From Ailurus styani (Eukaryota > Chordata > Mammalia > Carnivora > Ailuridae), in NCBI GenBank assembly GCA_002007465.1, contig LNAC01000781.1:1-64000 (forward strand): a stretch of 64,000 nucleotides of DNA, in the 5' to 3' direction. The position numbers were made by a program, and so were the translations under genes. Positions 45,678 through 57,195 of the stretch are shown here, piece after piece; position 1 is the stretch's first letter, and each line of letters starts with the position of its first letter. The notes beneath the pieces are model-generated. The model saw nothing but the letters and a program-made list of their open reading frames with translations. It had not been told where the DNA came from and made no database searches.

Positions 45678-46837
45678 AATGGCAAAAATATTATTATAAA
45701 TCATTTTACACAGGTGACTTTAGGAAAGTGTTAACAATAAGTAACAACTAGACTGGAGCTACTTCTTAGATTACTATCGCTTTGTGAAACTTTGATTAAT
45801 TCATCCAGATTTGGTCTCTCCTTTGGAATCCTAACCTAAATGGAATAATTATTATTCATTGAACAATTATATCCATAAAATATATAATCAATATTAATTA
45901 GAAAAGTTATATATTATCATTCTTTTTCACAAGGGTGCTGTTACTTCAACAATCAGGATGAAAATAAAATTTTTAAAAAGTTATATAGAAGAGAAGTAGG
46001 ACTTATTAAGAGTTTGTTTTACAATGAGTAAGCAGATTGCTTATTATGTTTTAACAGTATCTGATCCTAAGCCTTTGTGTTTCCTTTGCACATTTCTTGA
46101 AAGGATTCTGGAAATTTATTTATCATATTTTTGACCATTATTAAAAAATTCATAATTAGTTTTAGAATGACAAGTATCACTCACTGAAAACAATGTTTAT
46201 TGCTTTTGCACTATATGATGGTCACATTTTAAATACTGTATCCCTTGAAAAGTATGCATATTTGAGAAATGTATGTGGATGTATATATATGTATTTATCA
46301 GTCTTTCTATTTATCTAGGTATAAATGCGTACCATAATCTTGCACTGTGAAGAGAAAAGTAGAAATAAAATCTGTTTTTGAAGCTTTCAATATGGAAATG
46401 GTCGAATTAGTAGAAACTACCGTACTGTCTGGAGGACTGTTGACACACAGCTTGCTGGTTGGCACGAGGACATTTACAGCTCTGTTGGAGAAGAATCTCC
46501 TTCAGATGAATTCAGTGAGCTAAATTTTCAACTGAAAAGATGTTTAGAGTGTCATACAACCTGGAGATTGCAAGGTTTCAGTGAAAGATTTGCCGCTGTA
46601 AGAGACAAGAGTATCTAGGAGTCAGAATTCTGAGCACATAAAATGGGTACTAAATGAAACTCTGAGACATACAGGTGTGTTAGCTAGTAGGATAAAGACT
46701 AAAGAAAATAAAAATACAAAACCAGAAGGACCGTTACATGGAGAAATTTCAGTTACTTCAGACACATGATATTAGATTTCCTCTTTGAGGAAATGGCCAA
46801 GAACATCTTTATCTGAAGTACAGCCTACTGATTAAAA
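45678..46837. other. Unassigned single-copy DNA
   Basis: No element recognised. The 46380-46660 part has balanced composition (ggaggactgttgacacacag, gccgctgtaagagacaagag) but no coding frame of note. Confidence 0.4.
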
Positions 46838-47090
46838 CAATGGACTCAATGGATGAGGGGTTTTAAGGAGGGCACTTGTGATAAGCCCTGGGTGTTATAA
46901 ATAAGTGATGAATCACTAAATTCTACTTCTGAAACCAAAATTACACTATGTGTTAACTAAAAGAGTGCTGTGAAAGATGTAAGCCTGATGATTCACAGAC
47001 CTGTACCCCTTGGGCAAAGAATAAAAATAAAATTTAAAAAAAAAAAGGTAAAAAAAAATTTGAAACTAAAAAAACAAACAAAAACAACCA
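46838..47090 (+). mobile_element. L1 3' terminus with A-rich tail
   Basis: aggagggcacttgtgataag, ccctgggtgttataaataag, gaatcactaaattctacttc and acactatgtgttaactaaaa, then a second-type 3' end gatgattcacagacctgtac followed by A-rich tracts to about 47090. Two L1 3' end types are joined, either as a subfamily or as two adjacent insertions. Confidence 0.85.
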
Positions 47091-47092
47091 GT

Positions 47093-47260
47093 GGTCACTG
47101 AAGTCAAGCAGCCTGGGTTTGAATACCGCCTCCCAGGTAATCTAATTAACTTCCACGTCATGCCTCAGGGGGTTGTTATGAAAATTAAATGAAGTCATAT
47201 GTGCAAATTTGTTGACATATTAAATATTTTAAAATGTTAACTATTATCATCATCATCATT
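47093..47260 (+). mobile_element. MIR
   Basis: aagcagcctgggtttgaata, then ggggttgttatgaaaattaaatgaagtcatatgtg and a 3' end with aactattatcatcatcat. The plus-strand MIR order, with the central core reduced by deletion. Confidence 0.75.
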
Positions 47261-48799
47261 AGCATTCTCATTTGTTTTCAATGGGACATCTCTTGGTGGA
47301 ACTTGGATAAAAGATTTGACTTTTCAATTATAATCCTTCTTAATTAAAATAATTGACTGGTGCTATTTCTACCCATTTTTTTCCTACACACTTAGCATTC
47401 TTCATGAGAAAAATGAAGAGTGTTGGGCTAAAAAACTAAATGAAAATTTGCCCTCTAAACTGAATGGCTAACCTTGGCCTTAAGTCTGTGAGTCTTTGAT
47501 TACATTCAAGAGCAACAAAATGGACAACACTTAGATGCTTACAACTTAAGATCTTACTGAAAGTTTCTCAAATGAAGATAGTGAATTGCTTTTCAAGGAT
47601 CTCAACTATATTTTTCCTGTCAGTAACTCTTAATTTCAGCCCTTAGTTGAATGGTGACATATGGCTTGTGGTAGGTAAGTGAAAAAACACCAAAATATAT
47701 ACGTTGCTAAGTCGGTCATTATTCTAAGAACCTCATTTTTTTGTAACATTATGTAAAAACCTCTGTAAAAATAAATCAGTAAGTTTTCTATAAGTGAAAA
47801 AGGATTTTTATCACACTGCAGTTTAAAATTCTAGAAACTGTATTCCATAGACTTTTTTTTTTTCTGTATGACTATGGAGATCAACACAAGAAAGGAAATG
47901 CAGAGGGGTTTGGGGAATAATACAAATTTAAAAGTAATATGGATGAAATGATCGAATTATATGGTATTGTACTCTTCCTACATAGCATGGCCTTTGATTG
48001 GAAATGAATAGTATGGGACTTGAATTTCTCAGCACTATCAAAACCAGCATTAACTAATACTGAATTTGGCAGTGTTTCCCTATATTTCCTTTGGATAGCC
48101 CCTTTAAGTTTATTTTTCTTCTTTCTTGTCTCATCTTGTCATTGTTATTGTTTTAATGATTATCAGCCACTCCAGTTTCTAGTTTATTAGTGCTAATGTG
48201 CAATTATATTAATTGTCCTAGTTTATATATATTGGTATCCTTTATAAGTAACTTGTTAAGTGCAAAGAGGAACTAATACTGGGAATGTTAATTTCTATGA
48301 AGAATATTCACGTGTTTGTCTGTCTCAGCATCCTTCAACCTACAGCTACTGATTATTGCATCTCCATAGCATTTTTCTCATCTATTATTTTGAATATATA
48401 AGAGATAATAAATTCTTCTCAGATGGCCTCAGATACCATAGATGTTGTTGTAAGCTGCTGTTGATTTCATCTGTTGTAAGAATTCAGTATGTTCTAACAT
48501 TTATCAACCAATTTGTCATCTATAATGTTATAAGTTTCCAGTGTTTGCAGCCTCCTTGTTTTTCCTTATGTAGTGAGAATATAGTCAGTTTTGAAATGTG
48601 TGAATTTGTCCTATAGTACAAAATTTGGGAAGAGCCAATTGGTGGGGAAAGAAACAGTTAAGAGTAGCTCTCATTTAATGGTAAAAGTTATGAGTAAGAA
48701 AGAGTAAATAATAAATGAATAAGTAAATGAAAAACAAAATATTTGATAAGCTCACCATGGATACTGAGCTCCTAGCTTGCATTGCCTTTTAGAAAACTA
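47261..48799. other. Unassigned DNA
   Basis: 1.5 kb without recognised repeats or genes. The 86-codon frame at 48356-48616 is unremarkable. Confidence 0.4.
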
Positions 48800-49652
48800 A
48801 TTAGTTGGGTATTCACTCTTTCTAATGGCTGTGTAATAATCCATTGTGTATATGGACCATATCTCCTTTATCCATTCATCCGTTGAAGGGCATCTTGGCT
48901 CTTTCCACAGTTTGACAATTGTGCCCATTGCTGCTATGAACACTAGGGTACAGATGGGTCTTCTTTTCACTCCATCTGTATCTTTGGGGTAAATACCCAG
49001 TGGTCCAATTGCAGGGTCATAAGGTAGCTCTATTTTTAATTTTTTGAGGGATCTCCACACTGTTTTCCAAGGTGGCTGCACCAACTTGCATTATCACCAA
49101 CAGCATAAGAGGGTTCCCCTTCCTCCACATCCTCTCCAACACTTGTTGTTTCCTGTTCTGTTAATTTTGGCCATTCTAACTGGTGTAAAGTGGTATCTCA
49201 ATGTGGTTTTGATTTGAATTTCCTTGGTGGCTAATGATGATGAACAATTTTTTATGTGTCTGTTAGCCATTTGTATGTCTTCTTTGGAGAAGTGTCTATT
49301 CATGTCTTCTGCCCATTTTTTTTGGACATGATTATCTGGTTTTTGGATATTGAGTTTGAGGAGTTCTTTATAGATCTTGGATATCAGCCCTTTGTCTGTG
49401 ATGTCATTTGCAAATATCTTCTCCCATTCCATGGGTTGTCTCTTTGGGGTAAATTGGAGGGGGAGACAAAGCATGAGAGACTGTGCACTATGAGAAACAA
49501 ACTGAGGATTTTGGGGGATGCATGAGCCTGGTGGTGGGTATTAAGGAGGGCACGTATTGCATGGAGCACTGGGTGTGGTGCATAAACAATGAATCTTAGA
49601 ACATTGAAAAGATAAACAAGCAAACAAACAAACAAACAAACAAACAAAAAGA
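48800..49652 (+). mobile_element. L1 with 5' inversion (twin-priming structure)
   Basis: 49451-49652 is a plus-strand young L1 3' UTR (attggagggggagacaaagc, gagaaacaaactgaggattt, ggtattaaggagggcacgta, catggagcactgggtgtggt) ending in an (AAAC)n tail. The preceding 48800-49450 is the same element's ORF2 C-terminal region in the opposite orientation (ggtaaatacccagtggtcca, ttttccaaggtggctgcacc, gtggttttgatttgaatttc, atgggttgtctctttggggt). Head-to-head joining at 49450/49451 is the signature of twin priming. Reverse frames at 48797-49084 and 49094-49474 carry ORF2 residues. No target duplication was located. Confidence 0.88.
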
Positions 49653-50526
49653 GGATATCTGGAGCAAGAGAGGGCCCAGAACACACTACCTCTTAGGGAA
49701 AGTGGGAATTGATTGATTGTGAAAATTAAAATAAGTGTATATGTGATTTTTTCGTTTTAAAATTTTGCATATGGAATACCTGTCTGTACTCTTCTGTAAC
49801 TTGCTTTTTTTCACTTCACACTATGGTTTTAAAGTGTTTTGTAGAAATCAGTGTGGTACAAAGATAATTCCTGCTTAATTTCCAAGGCTAGTCAACACCA
49901 CAAAGATATAGTTTGGCAAGGGGAGAAAGAGGAATGTGGCTTAAGGAGGGCATCATGTAATAAATTTATTATATTTTGTTACATTTTCCACTTTTCTCTT
50001 AGTTCCAACTGTATACTATATAATCAACTGCTGTCCCAGAAATAAAACGTTTTAAACATTAAAAAAAAGAAAGAAAGAAAACCCATTAGTTAGGAGATAA
50101 AAAGAGACCTGAACCAATAGACTCCATGCATTCTTTAGAGACATATATGATAAAGGGACACATATGCTTTCTCTTTGAAAGAAATTTATTATAGAATCTT
50201 CTCTATTTTATGAGTTTATGAAATCAAGTAAAAAAGTATCAATAGGGGAGCATAATTTTGCCGGCTGGAAGAGAAATGGAAGTTACCATTAACAACAAGG
50301 AAAATACAAGGGCACTGTTATTTCTGAAGTTACCATTGTCCTTCACTGAAATTTAAAAATATAATTAATGTAAAGGTACAAAAGAAAACAGATGTGACTT
50401 AATAAACCATGGTCATCATTTTGAACAAGATTAAGTTCCTCATTTCAGTTCTAATCTCTAGTCTTGTTCTAGATGAGATGACATAACTTGATATACTGGG
50501 GTTGCAGATATCAAAGAATTTTCTTA
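49653..50526. other. Mostly unassigned DNA
   Basis: 49780-49850 (acttgctttttttcacttca) resembles a reverse old L1 scrap. 49851-50080 ends cagaaataaaacg, then about 14 nt later an A-rich tail with gaaa units, so it might be a short unrecognised retrocopy. The rest shows nothing. Confidence 0.35.
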
Positions 50527-50720
50527 TTTTATTTTAATATTTTATTTATTTATTTGAGAGAGAGACAGAGAGAGCACAAGCAGGGGGAGTGGCAGACAGA
50601 GGGAGAAGCAGACTCCCCGCAGAGCAGGAACTCCCAACTTGGAACTCAACCCCAGGACACTGGGATCATGAACTGAGCTGTGGACAGCCGCTTAACCTAC
50701 TGAGCCACCCAGGCACCTCA
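50527..50720 (-). mobile_element. Older CAN SINE
   Basis: attttaatattttatttatt, cacaagcagggggagtggca, gaagcagactccccgcagag, caccccagg-like B-box remnant and gagccacccaggcacctc head. Confidence 0.9.
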
Positions 50721-52254
50721 GAGTTTTAAGTAAAAATGTCCTTGATTAAGTCCACAAATCTAGGATCAGAGACCTCTATCATGCATGCCATGGGGAATTC
50801 AAGTCTCCTGAGACTCACACTTACCTGGTCCTTCTCATTTAGACAGTTTTATTTGTCCCCTTTGAGTCCAAGATCCCCCTTGGGAACACAACTATTTTAT
50901 TTCTCAGTAAACTTGACTTGACCTGCAGCAAAAGGAGAAGGGTTGACATTCCAGTACAGTAACACCATTATTGCCCCTGTCTGTGTTCATCAGAATCGAA
51001 GCAGAAAATTATTAATATACACAAAATGGGTAGTTTGAGGAAAGTTTAACAGGAGAATTATTTCTATACGTGTTATTTATAGTAAAGCCAGGAAAGATAG
51101 TGCAATATCTTGAATCTAGTAAGGAGAAAAGGGTCCATAGTTATCCTCAGGCCAGAAGTGGCAATGGAGGGCCAAGGTCACCAAAACTTGGAATAAAAGA
51201 ATTCAAGTGGAAAGGGAACCCTAAAGGGAAAGATGCCCTTGGGATGAATGATGCAGTCAGCCAAGGAGACCCTAGAAGGAAAGATCCAGAAAAATAAATC
51301 CAACTTCCTCTCCTCCTGCCCTGATATTTTCTTCTGGATGTCCCACTTTAAGGATTTAACCAATAAACAGTGGGCGATGGATTCTTTTAATATTGTCCAT
51401 ACATATAAGACTTTTGGGATCAAGAGTACAATGGGGGAGGGTGAAGAATGAACCTACAGGAACAAATAAAAAATACCCTGTACCCTCTAGCCTCATACCC
51501 CAGCAGCATCAATCATGGAGGGGTCCCAAGAATATCACCAACCCCTTCATCTGCCTGATGTTCTGTGAGCCTTGTCTTCTAACTACTAACACTCTGCTTT
51601 TAACTTTTTCAGCACTGACATCTGAGTTCCATACTGTTATCCCTGCTTTAGATACTATTGTAGGCTACATTTGCCAATGTTCCAATACTGCTTCATTATA
51701 GCCATTGATTATACAAGAGAATTTCCAGTGGCTACAGTGTAGTAGTACTAATCTGACTCCTTTGCCTCCTCCGTGGCCCAGTGAATCAATTGCCAGCCAC
51801 ATTCTACGTGATTCCACTCCATTGGACTGTTGCTCTGTGTATAGGCTACATACTGATTTATATTCTTGTTCCATGATCATTGCCTTTTCTTATTCCTGCT
51901 TTAATATTATCAAGTGTTTGCACTTCAGTTGGGGCTGTCATTTCTGTACTTTCACTCCAGTGCCCTTTGCATGACTGCAAGAACACCACTGCAGAAAAGG
52001 GCCCTCCCTAGTTTCTCTCCTTCTGTTATTGATGATTCTTGTTTCATTTTCCTCTACCATTGCCCTTACATTTTTACAATCTCTAATAATGATCACACCT
52101 GACCACAATCCTTCCTTTCAGTTGCTGTCACTATTTGCCTATACTGAAATCCACCAAATACACGTAGGGGAACCTCTTCAGGAAATTTCTCAAAACTGAT
52201 TCTTATCAGGTTAAAGGCTACAATCCCTTTTCATCTTTCATACTTCAATGCAAT
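50721..52254. other. Unassigned DNA
   Basis: 1.5 kb where many 60-100 codon frames overlap on both strands (51.1-52.1 kb). Composition is less AT-rich than elsewhere and an old unassigned repeat is likely, but no family was recognised. Confidence 0.35.
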
Positions 52255-52388
52255 TTGACACATTAAATATTAATTGAGGGTTTGTATTGTTGTCTGTACT
52301 GGTCCATAGTATGATTTGTGAACAGGACAAACACATTCCTTGTCCTCTTAGAGATTATAGTCTAGTAGATGATACAGACGGGTGTACC

Positions 52389-52835
52389 TGTTATGAATCA
52401 TGTCCCTCTGCAAACTCATATGTTGCAACTCTAACCTGCAATGTGACTATATTTAGAGATAAGGTCTTTAAGGAGGTAATTAAGATTAAACAAGTCCATA
52501 AGAGAGGCTCATAAACAATAAGGATGACATCCTTATAAAAAGAGGAAGAGACCCCAGAATTGTTCACACACAGAAGAAAGGCCATCTAAGGACAGAGAGA
52601 AAGTGATCATCTGTAAGCCAGGAGGAACGATCTCATCAGAAACCAAACCTGATGGTCTTTTGATCTTAGGCTTCCAGCCTCCAGAATNGTTTACAGAAAA
52701 GCAAAAAAAGCGGTTAGTTATCCTATCTACCTTCTAGGGGAAGGGTCTTTCACAGAACAGTGAGAAAATAAATTTCTGTTGTTTGAGCCAACCAATCTGT
52801 GGTATTCTGTTCTGCAGCCCAAGCACATTATTACA
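52389..52835 (+). mobile_element. MaLR 5' LTR (MLT1/MST type)
   Basis: Starts tgttatgaatcatgtccctc and ends attattaca. Contains actcatatgttgcaactcta, ggtaattaagattaaac, gacatccttataaaaag, gaagaaaggccatc, taagccaggagg, ttccagcctccagaat and gaaaataaatttctgttgtttgagcc. About 72 bp at 52688-52759, beginning with an N, have no counterpart in the 3' LTR. Confidence 0.85.
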
Positions 52836-54102
52836 GATTTTGGTACCAAGAAGTGGGGCACTGCTGTAATAAAGACATAAAAACAGAGAAGTGTTCTTGG
52901 AATTGAGTGATGAAAAAGAGTCCAGAATTTCTGAGTTACTTGTCGGAAATAACCTAGATCACTTCAAAGAGACTGTTGATAAAACAAAACAAAACAAAAC
53001 AAAACAAAACAAAACCATGGATGTTAAAGATGCCTCTGGGTGAAATCTCAGATGGAAATGAAGAACATCTTACTTGGAAACTGGAAGAAAACTTGTCCTT
53101 GTCATAAAGTGGTGGAGAACTTGGCTGAATTCATTCCATTGTTTTGTGGAAGATAGATTTAGTGAGGGACCACCTTGGACATCCAGCAGAGGAGATTCCT
53201 AAGCAAAGTTTGGAAAGTACATCTGGCTCCTCCTTATTGCTTAGAGAAAATATAAGAAGAAAGAGATAAACTGAAGGAACTGTTAAGCAAAAAAGAACCA
53301 TGAAGATGTACAAGGTTCTCAGACTATCCGTATTTCAAAAAATGAGGAAGTATATTCTTGAGAGAACATCAAGGGTATGAGGTGGTCAATCACTCCATAA
53401 GAGATGACCCATTGATTTAATTAGCCATTTCAGCTGAATCCAGGAATAGAGATGGGGTTATACCACATTCAGTTTGAATTAAAGGAGAAAAACACGGGAG
53501 AATATAAAAGAAAGCTTTTGGAGTTTGGGTGTTCTGCTGGATAGGACAATAGAGCTGTTTGAGTGCAAATAAGTGTTAACCTTCAAGAAAAAAGAAGAAT
53601 GATCCTAAGGGCTGTGTAAACAGGGCTGCCATTGCCTCACTGACCTCCCTGGGGCAAGGCTGTCTCCCTCTTGCTTTCAGGAAGTGGGGCCTCTTCTTCA
53701 TTTTCAGTGAGACATGCCTCCCTCACTTAGAACTTCAGGGCAAGGCTGCACCCATGTCAAGGAGGGCAGAGCCACCACCATGTGGACTTGGAAGGCAGAA
53801 TATCTAACCGAAGAGGATTATTTTCAAGCCATAAGATCTAATGGAATTTGTCTTGCTAGGTTTGGAGTTTGCTTGGAAATTTTCACCCTTTTCTTCCTTA
53901 CATCCATTACATCTAGAGGAATTTTGCCACAAGATGAATCATCCTTCGAGTCTCACCTACACCTAATTTAGATAATATTTTGATGAGACTTTGGATTTGG
54001 AGTGGATGTTGGAAAAGGTTATGAATTTTGAGGCTGTTGGGTTGAGGTGTTTGTATTTTGCATGCGAGAAGAACATGAATTGGTGAGGGGAGCAGGGGAA
54101 GA
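52836..54102 (+). mobile_element. MaLR internal region, non-coding
   Basis: Follows the LTR with gattttggtaccaagaagtgggg, a stretch typical of the start of MaLR internal sequence, then ggagaacttggctgaattca, ttcctaagcaaagtttgg and gaaggaactgttaagcaaaaaag. Internal MaLR sequences are vestigial and lack pol and env, and no intact frame is present here. It contains an (AAAAC)7 tract at 52981-53015. Confidence 0.75.
52981..53015 (+). repeat. (AAAAC)7 microsatellite
   Basis: Seven perfect aaaac units inside the MaLR internal region, probably grown by slippage. Confidence 0.95.
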
Positions 54103-54472
54103 ATACCACAAGCTGAATTATGTCTTCCCCAAATTTATACACCAGAGCCCAAATCCCCACTGTATCTATATTTAGAAATATGGCCTTTTAGGTTAAAGAG
54201 TGTCATAAGTGTGGGACTCCATTCCAGTAGCACTGATGGACTTATAAGAAGAAGAGACACCAGGATTTCATGTGCACAGAAGAAAGGCCATGTGAAGACA
54301 TAGCCACAAAACATGTCTCTGCAAGCCAGGAAGAAATGTCTCACCAGAAAGTAACCCTGCTGTCTCCTTGACCTTGAACTTCTAATCTCCAAAACATGAG
54401 AAAAAAATTTGGTGTCATTTAAGCCACCCAGCCTGTGGTATTCTGTTACAGAAGCCTGAACAGAAATTAGTC
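54103..54472 (+). mobile_element. MaLR 3' LTR
   Basis: Collinear with the 5' LTR: aagctgaattatgtcttccc, atttagaaatatggcctttt, atggacttataagaagaag, gaagaaaggccatgtgaag, gcaagccaggaagaaatg, aacttctaatctccaaaac and taagccacccagcctgtggtattctgtta, ending aattagtca. The two LTRs differ considerably, so the insertion is old. Confidence 0.85.
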
Positions 54473-54904
54473 AATTTAAAAATAAAAAATGTGATAAGTG
54501 TTAGTGAAGAAAATGAAAATATAGCACACAATAGAAACATGGTAGGACAGAAGACAGACTTGGCAGATCAAGGTATGCTTCTTGCAGGAAATTTCCCTAT
54601 GAGCTGAATCTTGCAAATTAGGTAGAAATTTCCCAGGCAAAAAGACAGTGAGGAAGGGGTTAGAAAACACTGTGGATAGTTGGAAGTTGGGGATGCTTGC
54701 TGGCAAACATATAGGACTAATTCTAGCATTGGACTGATTGTGGCACTGTGAGGAAATGGGAATCATTTAAATACGGGGGTAATGTAGAACTGAGGATTGG
54801 CATCTATCAAAAGAAAAATCTGTAGTGATTATTATTTATCACATCTTTGTAGTTGTAAACTCAAGTGTATTAATAATTACATGACATATGCATGGTTACT
54901 CCAA

Positions 54905-56260
54905 TTGAAAGGCAGAGATTGTCAGAATGGATAAAAGAATAAGACACAAACCAGTGCTGTCTATAATATCGACCTTTAAATAAAAAGGGACACATAAGTT
55001 TAAAGTAAAAAGAGAAAACTGTATTATGTAAATACTAATGTTAAGAAAGGTGGCTATATTAGTATCAGACAGAATAGACTGCAGAACAAGATACATTATC
55101 AGAAATAAAAGGGAGCATTTCTTAATGATAAAAAAGTCTATTCATCAAGAGCACATAACCATCTTAAATGTTTATATACCTAACAAAAGTGTTTTAAAAT
55201 ATGTGAAACAAAAAATGATAGGTGTAAAGAGATAAATGAACAATTCAAAATTACGGCTTGAGATTTTAACATTTTTCTCTCAGAAACTGAAAGCACAGGT
55301 AGACAGAAAATCAATATGGATATAGTAGAATGGAACATCACATTCAACCAACTTAACCTAATTGACATTTATATAACACTACACCCAACAATGACACAAT
55401 ATACATTCTTTCAAGTGAACATGGATCATTTATGAAGATGGGCCATAGAACAAGTCTCCATAATTTAAAAGGATTGCCATCATATATACTATATTTTCTT
55501 ACCAAAATGGAATTCAATTTTAAATCAATAACAATAAGGTATTTGGAAAAATCCTCAGAAATTGGAAAATTAACAGTTGCGGCACTACTCACTCAAGGAT
55601 TATTATTTCTATTCTCTCTAACTTGATTTAGACATTCAACACTAATTCCATCAAAACCCCTATGGGCTTTTTTTTTTTGGTAGAAATTAATAAGTTGATT
55701 TTAAAATTCATATGGAAATGCAAAGGATGCAGGCCAGTCAAAACAGTTTTTAGTATTATTTCAAGACTTAATTTGGAATTAATATAATCCATACAGTGTA
55801 GTATCCACTGTGTGGATAAGTACACATATAAACCAATGTACAAACCAATGGATAAACTAAAGAGTCAAAAAATGATGTGTGTGTGTGTGTGTGTGTGTGT
55901 GTTTGACAATGCCAAAGAATTTCAATTTGAAATTATGATAGTTTCCTTCAATGATTAGAAAACTTGATATCCATAGGAGAAAAATGAACCTCAAACCCAT
56001 GCACAAAAATCATTTTGAAACGGATAGTAGACCTTAAATGAAAAGCTCAAACTATATGTCACCTAAAAAAATGTAAAATTATTGTCGTATTGGTTTAGCA
56101 AAGATTTCTCAGACCAGCACTGAACATAACTTTTTAAAAAATGAATTACATATCAATTGTTAAAAACTTACCATCTTCAAAACACCCATAAAATGAGTAA
56201 GCGATCTATAGATTGGGAGAAAGTGTTTTTCAGTGTTTATATTTGACCAACAGTTTATAT
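54905..56260 (+). mobile_element. Ancient L1 ORF2 fragment with internal deletion
   Basis: First part 54905-55590 covers the endonuclease and early ORF2 region: gaaaggcagagattgtcaga, atattagtatcagacagaat, agtctattcatcaagagcac, cctaattgacatttatataac, ccaaaatggaattcaatttt. Then 55640-56260 jumps to a later ORF2 part: aattcatatggaaatgcaaa, cactgtgtggataagtacac, aaaaatgaacctcaaaccca, gcaaagatttctcagacc, tagattgggagaaagtg. The reverse-transcriptase core between them is missing. Many stops. Confidence 0.8.
55875..55902 (+). repeat. (GT)14 microsatellite
   Basis: Perfect gt dinucleotide run inside the old L1. Confidence 0.95.
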
Positions 56261-57044
56261 CTTCTGCATTGTTTTTCACTCATCACTGTTAGAGTGACCA
56301 ACTTTCCTGATTTGCCTGGGACTGAGGGCTCTGAAAGGCAGCTATTTTTCTTCAGATGGCTCTCATTTTGTTGCAGATGCTGCTAAGTGTCACTTAGTTT
56401 GCTAGTCAAAGATTTCATTTGCCTTGCATTTTCCATTGTAGCCTATTATACACTTTGCAAACCATACTTCACTAACGTAAAACATTAAACATAAAAAATA
56501 ACACTTTTCAGGATACTTGTGAATCAAAGCTTTTTAATAGAAAAGTCGATGTATAAATCAGGCCATCATAAAATTATAAACACAATATTAACCTTTATTG
56601 AGTATTGATTGTGTTTCGAGCACAGTTACATGTATACACACATCCACATGGATATATGCAGTGTAGACATATGCACACAGATGTATGTATACACACACAC
56701 ACACACACATACATACATATAGGCACATGTTGTCTTATAGGTTTTAGCATTACCTCATGAGGAAAATACTGGTATTATCTCCATTATAGAGTTGAAGTAA
56801 ACAGACAAAGAAGATTGAGTGAAAAAGATGAAGTTTGAGTTTGTGTTTTGGCTCCACTACCGACTTAGTACAAACTTGTACTAATCTCTTTGACTAAGAT
56901 TTCTCTTTTCCTCCTTTCAGTACTTACTGAGTTAAAATCTATGCCAGATCTTAAATCTAAGCCCACATTTGTGTAAATTATCTAGGAAGCAAATAAATAT
57001 AAATAAATAAATATAAAGCAATATTAAAAATATTTAACAAGAAG
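56261..57044. other. Unassigned DNA with a CA repeat
   Basis: Contains the (CA)n run at 56690-56710. No gene or other repeat recognised. Confidence 0.4.
56690..56720 (+). repeat. (CA)n/(TACA)n microsatellite
   Basis: About ten ca units followed by catacatacata. Confidence 0.9.
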
Positions 57045-57195
57045 TGCTTTAGAATTAGACTGAGCTGATTTTAAATTCTTGTTCTTTCACTAACTAGCCA
57101 TGAAACATGAAGTAAATTATTCGACATTGGTAGGGATCAAATGGCTTCATCAATAAAATAGGAATTTTTGAAGATTAAATAATTGTATTTATACA
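57045..57195 (+). mobile_element. MIR
   Basis: tttagaattagactgagctg, ctttcactaactagccatga, cttcatcaataaaataggaa and gattaaataattgtattta follow the plus-strand MIR order. Confidence 0.6.

Larger units (their letters stand above)
52255..54780 (-). mobile_element. Old LINE (L2/CR1 clade) split by a MaLR
   Basis: Left part 52255-52388 (acattaaatattaattgagg, acaaacacattccttgtcct, agagattatagtctagtaga) and right part 54473-54780 (aatgtgataagtgttagtga, gaaatttccctatgagctga, ccaggcaaaaagacagtgagg) fit consecutive stretches of an ancient LINE-derived repeat in reverse. The MaLR at 52389-54472 separates them. Confidence 0.5.

Noticed and set aside
49618..49652. (AAAC)n as an independent microsatellite
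   Set aside because: It sits exactly at the 3' end of the 49.4-kb L1 UTR, so it is better explained as the element's diversified tail.
52836..54102. Coding capacity in the MaLR internal region
   Set aside because: No frame longer than about 85 codons and no recognisable gag or pol motif; MaLR internal regions are known to be vestigial.
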